64,000 nt of DNA from [Clostridium] aerotolerans DSM 5434 (GCF_000687555.1 NZ_JHWJ01000018.1:30903-94902), one strand, 5' to 3'; shown: positions 1 through 12,493, counted from the first letter of the stretch. Translations and numbers: made by a program. Notes: generated by a model from the sequence alone, not told the origin.

Positions 1-655
1 TTCTGAGCACCGTAATCCGGTCACAGACTTCATAGACCTGTTCCAGGAAATGAGTCACAAAAATGATTCCGACCCCTTCTGATTTCAGGCGTTTCATCAG
101 CTTAAACAGCTTCTCCACTTCACTGTCATCAAGGGAAGAGGTAGGCTCATCAAGGATTAAGACCTTAGCTGACATATCCACGGCTCTTGCAATGGCTATC
201 ATCTGCTGGAGTGCAATGGAGTAATTCTCTATGGCCTTTGTCACATCGATTTCAATCTTAAGCCCTTTTAGGAGCTCTTTTGCCTTCCGGTTCATGGTCT
301 TCCAGTCGATCATGCCAGCACGCCTTGGCTCTCTTCCGATAAAAAGGTTTTCCGCCACGGAAAGATTGGGGCAGAGATTCACCTCCTGATATACGGTGCT
401 GATTCCCCGCGCCTGTGCCTCCTGGGGAGAATGATTGATGATCTCACCCTTCTCTCCAAGGAGCGTGATCTCCCCGGATTCAAACTCCTCGACTCCTGTA
501 AGAACCTTTATGAGAGTGGATTTCCCCGCTCCATTCTCTCCCATGAGTGCGTGGATTTCCCCGCTTCGAAGGGTAAAATCCACATGGGACAGAGCCTGAA
601 CCCCTGGAAACGTTTTCGTTATATTTCGCATGGCCAATACGTGTTCACCTGGCAT
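1..655 (-). CDS. ytfR: Sugar ABC transporter ATP-binding protein, YtfR-like (partial, C-terminus off window)
   Basis: This is the N-terminal 218 codons of a sugar-importer ATPase; the rest lies beyond base 1. Walker A is GENGAGKST (about residues 38-46), and Walker B is LILDEPTSSLD. The signature region reads YSIALQQMIAIARAVD, close to the LSVAQQQMVAIARAVD form of E. coli YtfR rather than the usual LSGGQ. The ATG at 655 follows a GGAAGG-type site. It lies just downstream of the YtfQ-like binding protein, with a hairpin terminator between them. The permease genes are presumably beyond the window. Family membership is clear; the sugar (galactofuranose or a related furanose) is inferred from the YtfQ/R resemblance. 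Confidence 0.85.
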   Translation of the reverse strand, partial: MPGEHVLAMRNITKTFPGVQALSHVDFTLRSGEIHALMGENGAGKSTLIKVLTGVEEFESGEITLLGEKGEIINHSPQEAQARGISTVYQEVNLCPNLSVAENLFIGREPRRAGMIDWKTMNRKAKELLKGLKIEIDVTKAIENYSIALQQMIAIARAVDMSAKVLILDEPTSSLDDSEVEKLFKLMKRLKSEGVGIIFVTHFLEQVYEVCDRITVLR

Positions 656-707
656 AATCGAACCTTCCTTTCCTTTGCTGTACTGCCTTTGGAGGCAAAT
701 TTGAGGA

Positions 708-763
708 TAAAAAAAGGTGTGGAGTGGAGGACGTTATCCCTTCGTCCTCCATGACCCTACACC
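708..763 (-). terminator. Intrinsic terminator/attenuator between binding protein and ATPase genes
   Basis: Read on the minus strand, a long imperfect hairpin (arms at 743-763 and 716-733, with a solid core GGAGGACG/CGTCCTCC) is followed by seven T residues (709-715). It sits inside an ABC operon, so it probably terminates only partly, giving more binding protein than ATPase. Confidence 0.75.
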
Positions 764-810
764 TGTTTATCCGGCTTTTGCCCTCGTCCGGCATCACCGG
801 TCTTTATGGA

Positions 811-1896
811 TTAATATTGTCTCTTTGGTTTTTCTGCTGCTGCGGTATCTGCTGGGAATACACCCTCTTTTACATAAGCGATCTTATCTACCGTCTCGCC
901 CTTTTCAAGCTTCTGGATAATCTCAGCAACTCTTGGTCCGTGAAGAGGATTACACTCTACAGAAACGTTCATATCGCCTGCGATCATAGAATCAAAGGCT
1001 GCTGCAACAGCATCAAAGGAAATGATGGTGATATCACCCTTCGGTCCACAGGTCTTTCCTGCTGCCTTGATGGCATCAATGGCTCCAAAAGCCATGTTAT
1101 CATTTTCAGCGATTACAACATCAATATTATTATAGGTCTTTAAGAAGGACTCCATAACCTCCTGACCCTTTGCCTGTGTGAATTCACCCGTCTGACGCTC
1201 TAACATCTTCCACTTCGGATGGTCTTTCATCTTCTCTTCCACACCATTGGTACGTCCGATCTGTGCAGAAGAACCGATGGTTCCCTGAATGGTTACGATA
1301 TTGATATCTTTGTCAGCCTTGTTGTTGGCCTTTAAATAATCATCAAGCCATGTCACTGCATCATAGCCTTCCTGAAGGAAGTTAGAGCCAACCCAAGCCG
1401 TATATAAGGAATCATCAGATACATTGATCATACGGTCAACGATGATAACCGGGATTCCGGCATCCTTTGCTTCCTGTAATACAGTATCCCAGCCGGTCTC
1501 AGTAACCGGTGCGATTACGATATAATCTACATCCTGCTGAATAAAGTTACGAACTGCCTTTAACTGATTCTCCTGTTTCTGCTGAGCATCGTCAAAAATC
1601 AGCTTATATCCATTGGCTTCTGTAAATGTGGATTTCATGGATTCGGTATTGGCAGTTCTCCAGTCAGACTCTGCTCCTACCTGAGAGAAACCGACTACGA
1701 TTTCTTTCTTTTCGCCTTCCTTTGCCTCTGCTTTGGTCTCAGCCTTTGAAGCCTCAGTGGTGGCTGCTTCCGATTTGCTTTCAGTTGCTGCCGGAGCTGC
1801 GGTGGTCGCTGCGGTCTGTGTGCCGCTACAGCCTGTGAGAATCGTAGCCGCGGTCATCACTGCTACTGTTAACACGCTTAAAAATCTTTTCTTCAT
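811..1896 (-). CDS. ytfQ: Sugar ABC transporter substrate-binding lipoprotein, YtfQ (galactofuranose) family
   Basis: A 361-residue periplasmic-binding-type lipoprotein that captures a sugar outside the membrane for the adjacent importer. It has a lipoprotein signal with lipobox LTGC (Cys near residue 23), then a low-complexity Ala/Thr/Glu/Lys linker to about residue 65. The core starts VGFSQVGAESDWR and contains DAQQKQENQLKAVRNF, APVTETGW and GEFTQAKGQEVMESF. These are hallmark stretches of E. coli YtfQ, which binds galactofuranose. The start is set by a GGAGGG site. It is the first gene after its own promoter (1949-1977) and is followed by a terminator before the ATPase gene. The exact sugar is inferred. 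Confidence 0.88.
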   Translation of the reverse strand: MKKRFLSVLTVAVMTAATILTGCSGTQTAATTAAPAATESKSEAATTEASKAETKAEAKEGEKKEIVVGFSQVGAESDWRTANTESMKSTFTEANGYKLIFDDAQQKQENQLKAVRNFIQQDVDYIVIAPVTETGWDTVLQEAKDAGIPVIIVDRMINVSDDSLYTAWVGSNFLQEGYDAVTWLDDYLKANNKADKDINIVTIQGTIGSSAQIGRTNGVEEKMKDHPKWKMLERQTGEFTQAKGQEVMESFLKTYNNIDVVIAENDNMAFGAIDAIKAAGKTCGPKGDITIISFDAVAAAFDSMIAGDMNVSVECNPLHGPRVAEIIQKLEKGETVDKIAYVKEGVFPADTAAAEKPKRQY

Positions 1897-1948
1897 ATCT
1901 TACCCTCCAATTAAAATATCGTTTCTGCTACCGTTTGTATCTATCCGT

Positions 1949-1977
1949 ATCATAGCTTTCCTACGAGAGTTTCACAA
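1949..1977 (-). promoter_or_regulatory. Sigma-A-type promoter for the YtfQ-like gene
   Basis: On the minus strand the -35 is TTGTGA (1972-1977), the spacer is 17 nt and the -10 is TATGAT (1949-1954). It lies about 50 nt upstream of the start codon. Confidence 0.6.
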
Positions 1978-2070
1978 TGCAAAATCTTTCGAAAAAGTTT
2001 AAGTTTCTTACGCATCTGCAAGTATTTCTGCCAGGGGTTGATTTTTTTACGAAAAAAGTTGATTTTTTTA

Positions 2071-3504
2071 CTAACATTTTAAGACAGCCGGAATACGCAG
2101 GGTCACTGACGTCCCTACTCCATACTGGCTATCAATGGAAAGCTCATAAGCTTCCCCGAAATTAAGCCGGATACGCTCCGCTACGTTGGCAATCCCAAAG
2201 CCTTCCCGCTGGTCTACATCTTCTCCTCTTCTGCGGACCAGCTTCCGCATCTTATCAAGCTCCTCCTGTTTCATTCCGATTCCGTTATCCTCCACCCTTA
2301 AAAAGATATCTTTTCCCTTCATCCATCCACTGATCTTAAGAGACCCCTTTTTTCTGCAATTCTTAATGCCATGGTAAAGGGCATTCTCTACAATGGGCTG
2401 TAAGGTAAGCTTTAGGATGGAATACTCCTTAATCTCTTCCTCAAAATCGATCTCATAATCCATAATGTCCTCATAACGGAAATGCTGAATCTGAAGATAG
2501 CTTTTAATATGCTCTTCCTCTCCCCGTATGGTAATAAAATCCCGCCCGTTATTAAGCCCCGTCCGAAGAAAGAGGGATAGCGCTGTAATCATCTCCACCA
2601 CATCCTCATGACGCTTCCCCTCTGCCAGCCACACGATGGTATCCAGGGTATTATAAAGAAAATGAGGGTTGATCTGGGCCTGCAAGAGCTTAAGCTCTGT
2701 CTTCCTTTTAAGCTCCTGTTCCTCCCTGACATGCTGTATGAGTTCCCCGATCCGCACCACCATCTGGTCGTATTGGTCACTTAACATCTGTATCTCCCTG
2801 ATGTTACTTTTAGGCGCACTGACATTTAAGTTTCCATTGGCCAGCTTCATGGTGTAATTGCAAAGCTCTTCCATGGGCGTTGTAATCTTTTTCCCAAAGG
2901 CAGAAAAAGAGGCCATAAGGCATATGACAATATAAGCGGAAATCACGATACAGAGGGCAATGGCCTGTTTGATCTGGTCATCTAAGGTCTGCCGCATGGA
3001 CTCCAGGGTTTTCGTCTCATTATAAATATAGTTGGACATGGACTCTTTTATGAGATCGGTTATCACATAAATGTCCTTTTCCAGCCGTTCCATGTTCTGG
3101 TCATAATCGCCGAAAATACTGCTGGCCTTAATATCATCAATTCTCTTTTCCAGGATTCCTATGAGCTGAAGCAGACCGTCCAACCCCTTTTTACTGGTTT
3201 CCTGAGGTGTGGACGCCTTAAGCTGCTCAAATATCTTTCTGGAATTATCAAGGTCCTCATAAGGGTCCAGGGACTGAAAGGTATCTGCACCGATTACGAT
3301 CCGGTACATCTTATAATCAATGTTTGATTTAAAGTCGAAATTAAACTCCGTTGCCATGGTCAAATTCCGTATGCTCTGCCGATACTGGCTATTTTGCCAG
3401 GCCATCATAGAAAGAAGTGCACCAATCATGAGAATGACCGGAAGAAACACCACTACCTGCATGAGATTGATCTGAGATTTAATGGAATCATGCCTGCGCT
3501 TCAT
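2071..3504 (-). CDS. Sensor histidine kinase, YesM-like (His_kinase/HATPase_c)
   Basis: A membrane sensor kinase of about 477 residues. It has TM segments near residues 14-36 and 181-204 enclosing an extracytoplasmic region, then a HAMP-like linker. A His_kinase (LytS/YesM type) block follows, with QINPHFLYNTLD (phospho-acceptor His near 281). The ATP-binding boxes are ENALYHGIKN, VEDNGIGM and GFGIANVAERI. The ATG at 3504 is preferred because a GGAGGAG site sits 5-11 nt upstream; a longer reading to 3543 has no such site. It overlaps the response regulator by 17 nt, so translation is probably coupled. The pair likely controls the adjacent YtfQ/R sugar importer, which is an inference from position. 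Confidence 0.9.
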   Translation of the reverse strand: MKRRHDSIKSQINLMQVVVFLPVILMIGALLSMMAWQNSQYRQSIRNLTMATEFNFDFKSNIDYKMYRIVIGADTFQSLDPYEDLDNSRKIFEQLKASTPQETSKKGLDGLLQLIGILEKRIDDIKASSIFGDYDQNMERLEKDIYVITDLIKESMSNYIYNETKTLESMRQTLDDQIKQAIALCIVISAYIVICLMASFSAFGKKITTPMEELCNYTMKLANGNLNVSAPKSNIREIQMLSDQYDQMVVRIGELIQHVREEQELKRKTELKLLQAQINPHFLYNTLDTIVWLAEGKRHEDVVEMITALSLFLRTGLNNGRDFITIRGEEEHIKSYLQIQHFRYEDIMDYEIDFEEEIKEYSILKLTLQPIVENALYHGIKNCRKKGSLKISGWMKGKDIFLRVEDNGIGMKQEELDKMRKLVRRRGEDVDQREGFGIANVAERIRLNFGEAYELSIDSQYGVGTSVTLRIPAVLKC

Positions 3505-5116
3505 ACTCTCCTCCTGACCGGAAAGCCTTAGGCGTGATCCCATGTATCTTTTTAAACAGATAGCTGAAATAATGAGGGTCCTTATATCCCACCTGATAAC
3601 CGATTTCAGAGGTCCGAAGGTCCGTCTTTAACAAAAGCTCCCTGGCCGCCTCCATACGGACCTTTGTTAAATATTCCACAAATGTAATCCCGATTTCCTG
3701 ACTGAATATAGTGCTGAAATGATTAGGGCTGATATTCACACAAGAAGCGACTACATTTAAGGATATATTCTCATCCCGGTAATGGCCTAAGATATACTCT
3801 TTGGCCTTATCAAGCACCTGGCGGTACTTCTTCTGGGAACAATCCGCCCGAAATGCGATTGCCTTTTTTAAGATATCTCTGGCATACCGGGCCGCTGACT
3901 CCTCCGAACCGGTACAAGGCTGCATGGTCTTTGCATCTCCAAGCTCCCTCGCCACCTGCTCCTGATCCATGCCAAGCTGTAAAAGGAACTCATTGACCGC
4001 CAGGTAAATGTCCATTAATATGTACTGTCTGAATATGAGGGATTCAAAATTGCTGCCACACGCCTGTAGGTATTCCTCAACAAAATACCTCACCTCAGAA
4101 ACAGAACCATTGCGCAGGAAATTTGGAACAATATCCCTGCTTAATTTCGTCAGATCCATGCCTTCCAGGCTGATGCTTCCAGAGTCTTCGTGTACCTTAA
4201 GTGCCTCTTCAGCCCTTAGAATCTGGTTGTATTCCAGCATGTAACGGCCTGCATAAGCCTTACTCGCAGCCTTAAAGGAAGCCCTGATCTCACTGAGCCT
4301 GCAGACTGGAATCCCAACGCCTCCAAAGTATTCCATACCCTGACAGGATCTCACAAGAGACACCAAACCCTTTGTATAGGACTGAATCTTATGTTCCAAT
4401 TCATCCGGGTCATTGCCCATAACTAAAAAAGCATATCCTTCGCTGAGCCGGTTAAACGAGACAATATCCTTCGCCCCGTCAAACTCTCTCTTAAGCTTTT
4501 CATCAAAGATGACTCCCATATCCGAATACTGCTCCAGATTATCCGACACCCTGATCTGAAACAGTATGAGATTGTACATGGGAGCACTTAAATGCAGATT
4601 ATGCTCCTGTCCCTTTAAAAGCATTTCAGAAAGGCTAAGCTTTCCTGATACAATGGCATCAAAAAGCCTGTCCCTTTCCATCCGCTTTCTTTCCTCCTGC
4701 TGTTCACAAAAGGCAAGCTTATACCCCATCTCACTTTTTTTCTGCATAATGGCTTCGCTCATCCGTTCCAAAGCCTCTAAGAGCTGGCTGCTGCTTACCG
4801 GCTTTAACAGATAATCCGCTGCCCCTATTTTTATGGCCCGTTTTGCATACTCAAAATCATCATACCCGCTGAAAAACATAATGTGCAGATCCGGAAGCTC
4901 CTTTTTTACAAGCTCAGCAAGCTCCAGTCCATCCATGAAGGGCATTCGGATGTCTGTAAGAAGGATATCCGGCTTTGTTTTCAGTATCAATGGATAGGCC
5001 AGTTCTCCATCCGGCGCTTCCCCTGAAAATTCAAATCCGTATTTCTCCCACGCAATCCCGTTTTTAATCCCTTCCCGGACAATCTTTTCATCCTCTGCCA
5101 GAAAAATTTTAACCAT
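3488..5116 (-). CDS. Response regulator, YesN-like (REC + AraC-type HTH)
   Basis: A 542-residue two-component transcription factor. The receiver domain spans residues 1-120, with phospho-acceptor Asp55 in LLTDIRMPFMDG and Lys105 in YLLKPVS. A long central linker follows, and the last 100 residues form the AraC double helix-turn-helix (VASCVNISPNHFSTIF and IGYQVGYKDPHYFSYLFKK). It starts after GGAGGGGG. It is first in the regulator-kinase pair, with the sugar ABC genes downstream. YesN-type regulators usually activate nearby sugar-uptake genes; the actual target is inferred. Confidence 0.92.
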   Translation of the reverse strand: MVKIFLAEDEKIVREGIKNGIAWEKYGFEFSGEAPDGELAYPLILKTKPDILLTDIRMPFMDGLELAELVKKELPDLHIMFFSGYDDFEYAKRAIKIGAADYLLKPVSSSQLLEALERMSEAIMQKKSEMGYKLAFCEQQEERKRMERDRLFDAIVSGKLSLSEMLLKGQEHNLHLSAPMYNLILFQIRVSDNLEQYSDMGVIFDEKLKREFDGAKDIVSFNRLSEGYAFLVMGNDPDELEHKIQSYTKGLVSLVRSCQGMEYFGGVGIPVCRLSEIRASFKAASKAYAGRYMLEYNQILRAEEALKVHEDSGSISLEGMDLTKLSRDIVPNFLRNGSVSEVRYFVEEYLQACGSNFESLIFRQYILMDIYLAVNEFLLQLGMDQEQVARELGDAKTMQPCTGSEESAARYARDILKKAIAFRADCSQKKYRQVLDKAKEYILGHYRDENISLNVVASCVNISPNHFSTIFSQEIGITFVEYLTKVRMEAARELLLKTDLRTSEIGYQVGYKDPHYFSYLFKKIHGITPKAFRSGGEYEAQA

Positions 5117-5181
5117 ACCGTACCCCCTCCGTTTACGTACCTTTATGATTTCATTTATCTACCACTCCTTTATACTACCAC

Positions 5182-5227
5182 AAAAAAAGAGCGTCTGAAA
5201 CTCCCAGATAAAAAGAGTTTCAGACGC
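5182..5227 (-). terminator. Intrinsic terminator of the beta-glucoside operon
   Basis: On the minus strand, a perfect 13-bp stem (5215-5227 with 5191-5203, GCGTCTGAAACTC) has an 11-nt loop and is followed by a T7 run (5182-5188). It lies just after the esterase stop codon. Confidence 0.92.
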
Positions 5228-5233
5228 AAGGTC

Positions 5234-6982
5234 TTACCTGTTATTTACATCAGCCCAAAGGCTTTCGTTCTTATATTTCTCATCAAGAGCAGAACTGAAC
5301 CAACGGCCGTTTAACACATGTTTTACCATCTTATCCTTGATTCCCTGGGATACGCTGGTGTCAGCCTCCATTGCCTTTAAGATGTCCTCATAGGTGGTGC
5401 TCACATCCTTTTGTGCAATGACCGCTTTTGTCTCATCTCCATCAAACACCATGGATACCTTGTTATCCGGTGACCATTTGCCCCAGGAAGCCATCCCCTG
5501 CCCATTTGGATCACCAGAAGCCAGAAAATTAGCCAGATACTGATTGTATTCTTTTGCCATGGAGGCATAACCCGGTTTCTCAAAGGCTCCCTTAAAAATC
5601 TCTGTATAATTATTCTTAGAGGAAAGCATAGGAACAAAGATTCCATGGAATGCCCCGTAATCACCCAGGTCCTTCACAGCAGATGCCCTACTGCCATAGT
5701 CCACCTGGCAAACATAAATATCAGACTTATAATGATCATACATGGTCTCGGCACTTTCCTGTGCATTAAAAATACGGTACATATCACTTCCGTACTTGCT
5801 GGCAAATGCTTTGGCATTCTTTAACTCATCTTCTGAATAGCCCTTCATATCATCACTGCTAAAGTAAGGGTCATTGAGACAGAATAAAGAAAACTCTGAG
5901 CTTCCCGTAAGCATCATCAAAGGTACACTGTTATAGGTCTGAGTCTGGAACCCTTCTTTTGGAATTACCGTTCCATCCTCGTAAAGATGAGGGAACACGC
6001 TCATACGGATCATAGCATTGCCCATTAGAGGCGCCAGACGCTCCGGAGAAATGGAATACATATATTCCTTTACGTCATCCCCATCGGTCATCAGCCACTT
6101 AGCGGCCTCATTTTCATCCGACGCTTTTTTATCCTCTACAGCCAGAGGAGCCAATGCCTTTGCAATCTTTTTGGCACTTAACTCTTCCTCTGCAGTGGTC
6201 ATACCGCCGCTGAATGCAATTGCCTTCTGGAATTTCCCTTCAAATACCGGACTGATAAGCATTGCCATCACATCACGGCCTCCGGCCGAAAATCCAGATA
6301 TGGTGATATTATCAGGGTCGCCGCCGAATTCCTTTATGTTCTCCTTCACCCAGTCAAGGGCTGAGGCAATGTCAAGCATTCCAAAGTTTCCTGTCCCACC
6401 ATCCTTTGTAAGTGCTGGAAGACAGTTAAAGCCTAGAAGTCCCAATCGGTAATCCACAGAAACATAAACACAATCTGCATTTTTAACAAGCTCTGCACCT
6501 GGAATCTCACCTGCGTTACCTGTCTGGTTATTGCCACCATGAATGAATACCATGACCGGAAGCTTTTCACTTCCTTCTTTCGCATAAACGTTAAGGCGCA
6601 GGCTGTCTTCACTGCCTGTTACCTCTTTCCCCGTCAGCTGGAGAGCTGGCTTAGAAGGCTCTGTACACTCCAGAGGCTCCTTCCAGGCATCAGGTTTTAC
6701 AGGAGCCTTAAAGCGAAGCTCCCCTGACGGTTCCTTTCCATAGGGAATTCCGTACCAGGTTAAGATCTCCCCTTCTTTCACCCCTTTTACCGGACCATAT
6801 GCAGTAGAAATTATGGTCTCGTCAGAATTTGTATCCTGTTTGGCAGGCTCTGCCTGTGCGCTTACAGTTTCTGAAGCCTTAGTGGGCGCAGGAGCCGTTT
6901 CCTTTTTCCCGGCTCCCCCGCATCCTGTTGCCATCACTGCTGCCAAAAAAACAATCCCTGCGATCAGACTTTGTTTTTTCAT
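5234..6982 (-). CDS. Type-B carboxylesterase lipoprotein
   Basis: A 582-residue secreted, lipid-anchored carboxylesterase (COesterase alpha/beta-hydrolase). The lipobox is ATGC (Cys21), followed by a Thr/Ala/Glu-rich spacer to about residue 55. The oxyanion region is FIHGGNNQTG. The nucleophile elbow is GFSAGG (Ser232), with Phe where the family usually has Glu (GESAGG). The catalytic His is likely in YGAFHGIF. It starts after GGGGAG, 21 nt downstream of the 6-phospho-beta-glucosidase and before the operon terminator, so it belongs to the licT-controlled transcript. It may remove acyl groups from glycosides outside the cell before PTS uptake; that role is inference. Confidence 0.85.
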   Translation of the reverse strand: MKKQSLIAGIVFLAAVMATGCGGAGKKETAPAPTKASETVSAQAEPAKQDTNSDETIISTAYGPVKGVKEGEILTWYGIPYGKEPSGELRFKAPVKPDAWKEPLECTEPSKPALQLTGKEVTGSEDSLRLNVYAKEGSEKLPVMVFIHGGNNQTGNAGEIPGAELVKNADCVYVSVDYRLGLLGFNCLPALTKDGGTGNFGMLDIASALDWVKENIKEFGGDPDNITISGFSAGGRDVMAMLISPVFEGKFQKAIAFSGGMTTAEEELSAKKIAKALAPLAVEDKKASDENEAAKWLMTDGDDVKEYMYSISPERLAPLMGNAMIRMSVFPHLYEDGTVIPKEGFQTQTYNSVPLMMLTGSSEFSLFCLNDPYFSSDDMKGYSEDELKNAKAFASKYGSDMYRIFNAQESAETMYDHYKSDIYVCQVDYGSRASAVKDLGDYGAFHGIFVPMLSSKNNYTEIFKGAFEKPGYASMAKEYNQYLANFLASGDPNGQGMASWGKWSPDNKVSMVFDGDETKAVIAQKDVSTTYEDILKAMEADTSVSQGIKDKMVKHVLNGRWFSSALDEKYKNESLWADVNNR

Positions 6983-7003
6983 ATTAAAAACTCCCCGTAA
7001 TAC

Positions 7004-8455
<1,452 letters not shown>

Positions 8456-8461
8456 TCAAAA

Positions 8462-10462
<2,001 letters not shown>

Positions 10463-10468
<6 letters not shown>

Positions 10469-10499
10469 GCCCAGACAAAATTCCGTCCGGTAACAATCC
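10463..10499 (-). promoter_or_regulatory. RAT antiterminator site (LicT target) before bglF
   Basis: On the minus strand it begins GGATTGTTACCGG and closes with GGCAGGACC. This matches the two conserved arms of BglG/LicT RAT elements (GGATTGTTACTG and CAGGCAAAACC), although the loop is longer than usual. Its 3' end overlaps the terminator arm. Confidence 0.75.
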
Positions 10500-10511
10500 C
10501 AACTCTCAGTT

Positions 10512-11351
10512 TTACTTTAAATCTCTGGTAACTTTTTCTATGTGAATCATCAGATACATCATCTCTTCCCGGTCCATCTCATAATAATACCGGTCATGAA
10601 CGTAATCAGCTATTTTTACAATGCAGTTATAGGAATTGCGGTACTTTTCCTTTAAAACATGAAACCAATCCTCATCAGTAATCTCATACTGCTTATTCTG
10701 CAGCATGCGCTGAGCGAAAAATCGAATGTGTGTTACAAATCGTCTGTAATCCCAGGATTCCGCATTAAGCGTCACCTGATAAGATGCCTCCACGATATCA
10801 ATGATATCACGAATGATCTGGGTAATCAGTTCAAAATTCTCAGGCTCTTTTTTATTTAACTGGCCGTAGACGAAATGAAATGCCAGGAACATGGCTTCAT
10901 CTTCTTCCATCTTCACATTCAGTCTTTTTTGAATGAGATCCAGAGCATACTGTCCAACCTTAAACTCATTGGGATAAAACCGCTTTCCCTCCCAAACCAT
11001 GGCATTGCGGAGTATAATCCCATCCCGGTAACGGTCAATCGCTCCCGCAATGTGGTCACAAACCGTAAGGATGGTCCGCTCGTTAAGCTGTATGCCAAAT
11101 TCGCTTTTCGCATAATCAACGGTCTGCTCGCTAATCTCCCAATATTCCTGGGGAAGCTTTGCAAAGTATTCCTCAAAGTGTCTGGCATCCTTTTTGTCAT
11201 TCTGGACGAATACCCGTTCCACCAGTTTGCGATCAACTTCATCGCCTTTTTTACTTCCGAAACCGATGGACTTTCCTTTTAGAATAACTTCTTTTCCCTC
11301 CGTATTATAAGCTAATACCATGTTATTATTCAGTACCTTCTCAACCTTCAT
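10512..11351 (-). CDS. licT: Transcriptional antiterminator LicT/BglG family
   Basis: A 279-residue RNA-binding antiterminator. The CAT RNA-binding domain is at residues 1-55 (MKVEKVLNNNMVLAYN, GKSIGFGSKKGD). Two PTS regulation domains carry the expected His residues: CDHIAGAIDR and FLAFHFVY in PRD1, THIRFF and YLMIHIEK in PRD2. The ATG at 11351 follows AAGGGG and matches the family's N-terminus. It is the first gene of the operon. RAT/terminator pairs lie both before it and before bglF, so it probably controls itself as well as the PTS genes. PTS phosphorylation of the PRDs would tie activity to sugar supply, as known for the family. Confidence 0.93.
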   Translation of the reverse strand: MKVEKVLNNNMVLAYNTEGKEVILKGKSIGFGSKKGDEVDRKLVERVFVQNDKKDARHFEEYFAKLPQEYWEISEQTVDYAKSEFGIQLNERTILTVCDHIAGAIDRYRDGIILRNAMVWEGKRFYPNEFKVGQYALDLIQKRLNVKMEEDEAMFLAFHFVYGQLNKKEPENFELITQIIRDIIDIVEASYQVTLNAESWDYRRFVTHIRFFAQRMLQNKQYEITDEDWFHVLKEKYRNSYNCIVKIADYVHDRYYYEMDREEMMYLMIHIEKVTRDLK

Positions 11352-11370
11352 ATTCCCCTTCAAATAGAAC

Positions 11371-11441
11371 AAAAAAAAGACAAGCACAGAGGACCACAGT
11401 ATAACACTGATACGTGATTACAACCCCTGTAGACCTTGCCT
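11371..11441 (-). terminator. Leader terminator upstream of licT
   Basis: On the minus strand, AGGCAAG and ACAGGGG (11424-11441) pair with two blocks at 11378-11393 across a small internal loop, and a T8 run (11371-11378) follows. Its 5' arm shares bases with the RAT at 11431-11460. Confidence 0.75.
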
Positions 11442-11460
11442 GCATGACCAGTCACAAACT
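11431..11460 (-). promoter_or_regulatory. RAT antiterminator site before licT
   Basis: A 30-nt minus-strand element reading TTTGTGACTG, a short loop, then GCAGGCAAGGTC. It matches the RAT consensus at most arm positions. A -10-like TATACT lies just upstream (11482-11487) with no convincing -35. Confidence 0.8.
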
Positions 11461-11687
11461 ACACATCTATTTTCTAAACGTAGTATAGCACGGATAGAAA
11501 AGGAAATCTATCTGCAAAACGTTCAATTTACCCTGTATTTTTTGTAAAATATGCACAAAAACATGATGGAATATTTTATTCCGCACTATCATCAAAATCA
11601 TATCATAATGGAAAATATAAGTCTACCATTTTTCATCAAATTCTGTATACTGATTATGCCGGCAATGAAACCATGAAAGGAATAAAT

Positions 11688-12449
11688 ATGAATCCAAAAC
11701 AATCAGACTGGTACAAACAAATTTGGAGCCTTGATATTAAAAATCACTCCTGGGTCGAAGATACAGAAAAACAGGTAAACTTTATCATTGAAACACTGAA
11801 CTTAAAAGGAAATGAGCGGATTTTAGATTTGGCCTGCGGATACGGCCGCCACTCCCTGTCATTTGCCAGGAAAGGCTTTGAGGTAGTGGGCATTGACATA
11901 ACAAAGGAATACATAGAAGATGCCATAAAAACTGCAAAACAAAGCTCCCTGTCCACCACGTTTCTATTAACCGATATCCGGGATGTAACCTTTACACAGG
12001 AATTTGATGTAGTACTTAACCTGGCTGATGGGGCCATTGGGTATTTGGAAAATGACATGGAGAATCTAAAAATATTTGATATTATCTCAAATGCATTAAA
12101 ACCTAGCGGAAAGCACTTTATGGATATCTGCCGGGCAGAGCACGCAGAGCTCTATTTTCCTAAATATAGCTGGGAAGCCGGAAGCAGCGCCTTATCTCTT
12201 TCCCAATTCGAGTGGAATCCAGAAAAAAGAATCATGCTATATGGTGGATATACCCTCCCCTACGGAGAATCAACCGTAAAGCCTGAGATCATCAATGGAG
12301 ATCCTATCCGCCTTTATTCAATGGAAGAAATCAAATCCATTTTTAAAACAAGAAATATGAGGATTCAAGACACCTACTCAGACTATTTAGGTACATCTGA
12401 TACCGAAAAATCCTTGCAGCTCATGGTTTATTCAAAAAAACAAGCTTGA
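11688..12449 (+). CDS. Class I SAM-dependent methyltransferase
   Basis: A soluble 253-residue Rossmann-fold methyltransferase. Motif I is ILDLACGYGRHSLSFA, the acidic residue after strand 2 lies in VVGIDITKEYI, and LLTDIRD marks the motif II region. The ATG at 11688 has GAAAGG 7 nt upstream; an ATG 15 nt earlier lacks a site. The substrate cannot be told from sequence. It is transcribed away from licT and is followed by the promoter of the ArsR-MATE pair, whose -35 box overlaps its stop codon. Confidence 0.85.
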   Translation: MNPKQSDWYKQIWSLDIKNHSWVEDTEKQVNFIIETLNLKGNERILDLACGYGRHSLSFARKGFEVVGIDITKEYIEDAIKTAKQSSLSTTFLLTDIRDVTFTQEFDVVLNLADGAIGYLENDMENLKIFDIISNALKPSGKHFMDICRAEHAELYFPKYSWEAGSSALSLSQFEWNPEKRIMLYGGYTLPYGESTVKPEIINGDPIRLYSMEEIKSIFKTRNMRIQDTYSDYLGTSDTEKSLQLMVYSKKQA

Positions 12450-12474
12450 CAAACCAGGGTACCAGCATTAATCT
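12446..12474 (+). promoter_or_regulatory. Promoter for ArsR-MATE pair
   Basis: The -35 is a perfect TTGACA (12446-12451), the spacer is 17 nt and the -10 is TAATCT (12469-12474). The -35 overlaps the methyltransferase stop codon. Confidence 0.7.
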
Positions 12475-12475
12475 A

Positions 12476-12493
12476 ATTAAGTAAAAGCTTAAT
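12476..12493. promoter_or_regulatory. Candidate ArsR-type operator
   Basis: A perfect inverted repeat ATTAAG-N6-CTTAAT starts 2 nt after the -10 box and about 47 nt before the ArsR start. Placement and shape suit an autoregulatory ArsR operator. Confidence 0.55.

Noticed and set aside
431..920. Plus-strand ORFs over the ATPase start and terminator
   Set aside because: Shadows of the minus-strand ytfR gene and of the hairpin region.
11505..11525. cre (CcpA) site upstream of licT
   Set aside because: The sequence near CTGCAAAACGTTCA has one base too many inside the consensus, so it is not a good cre.
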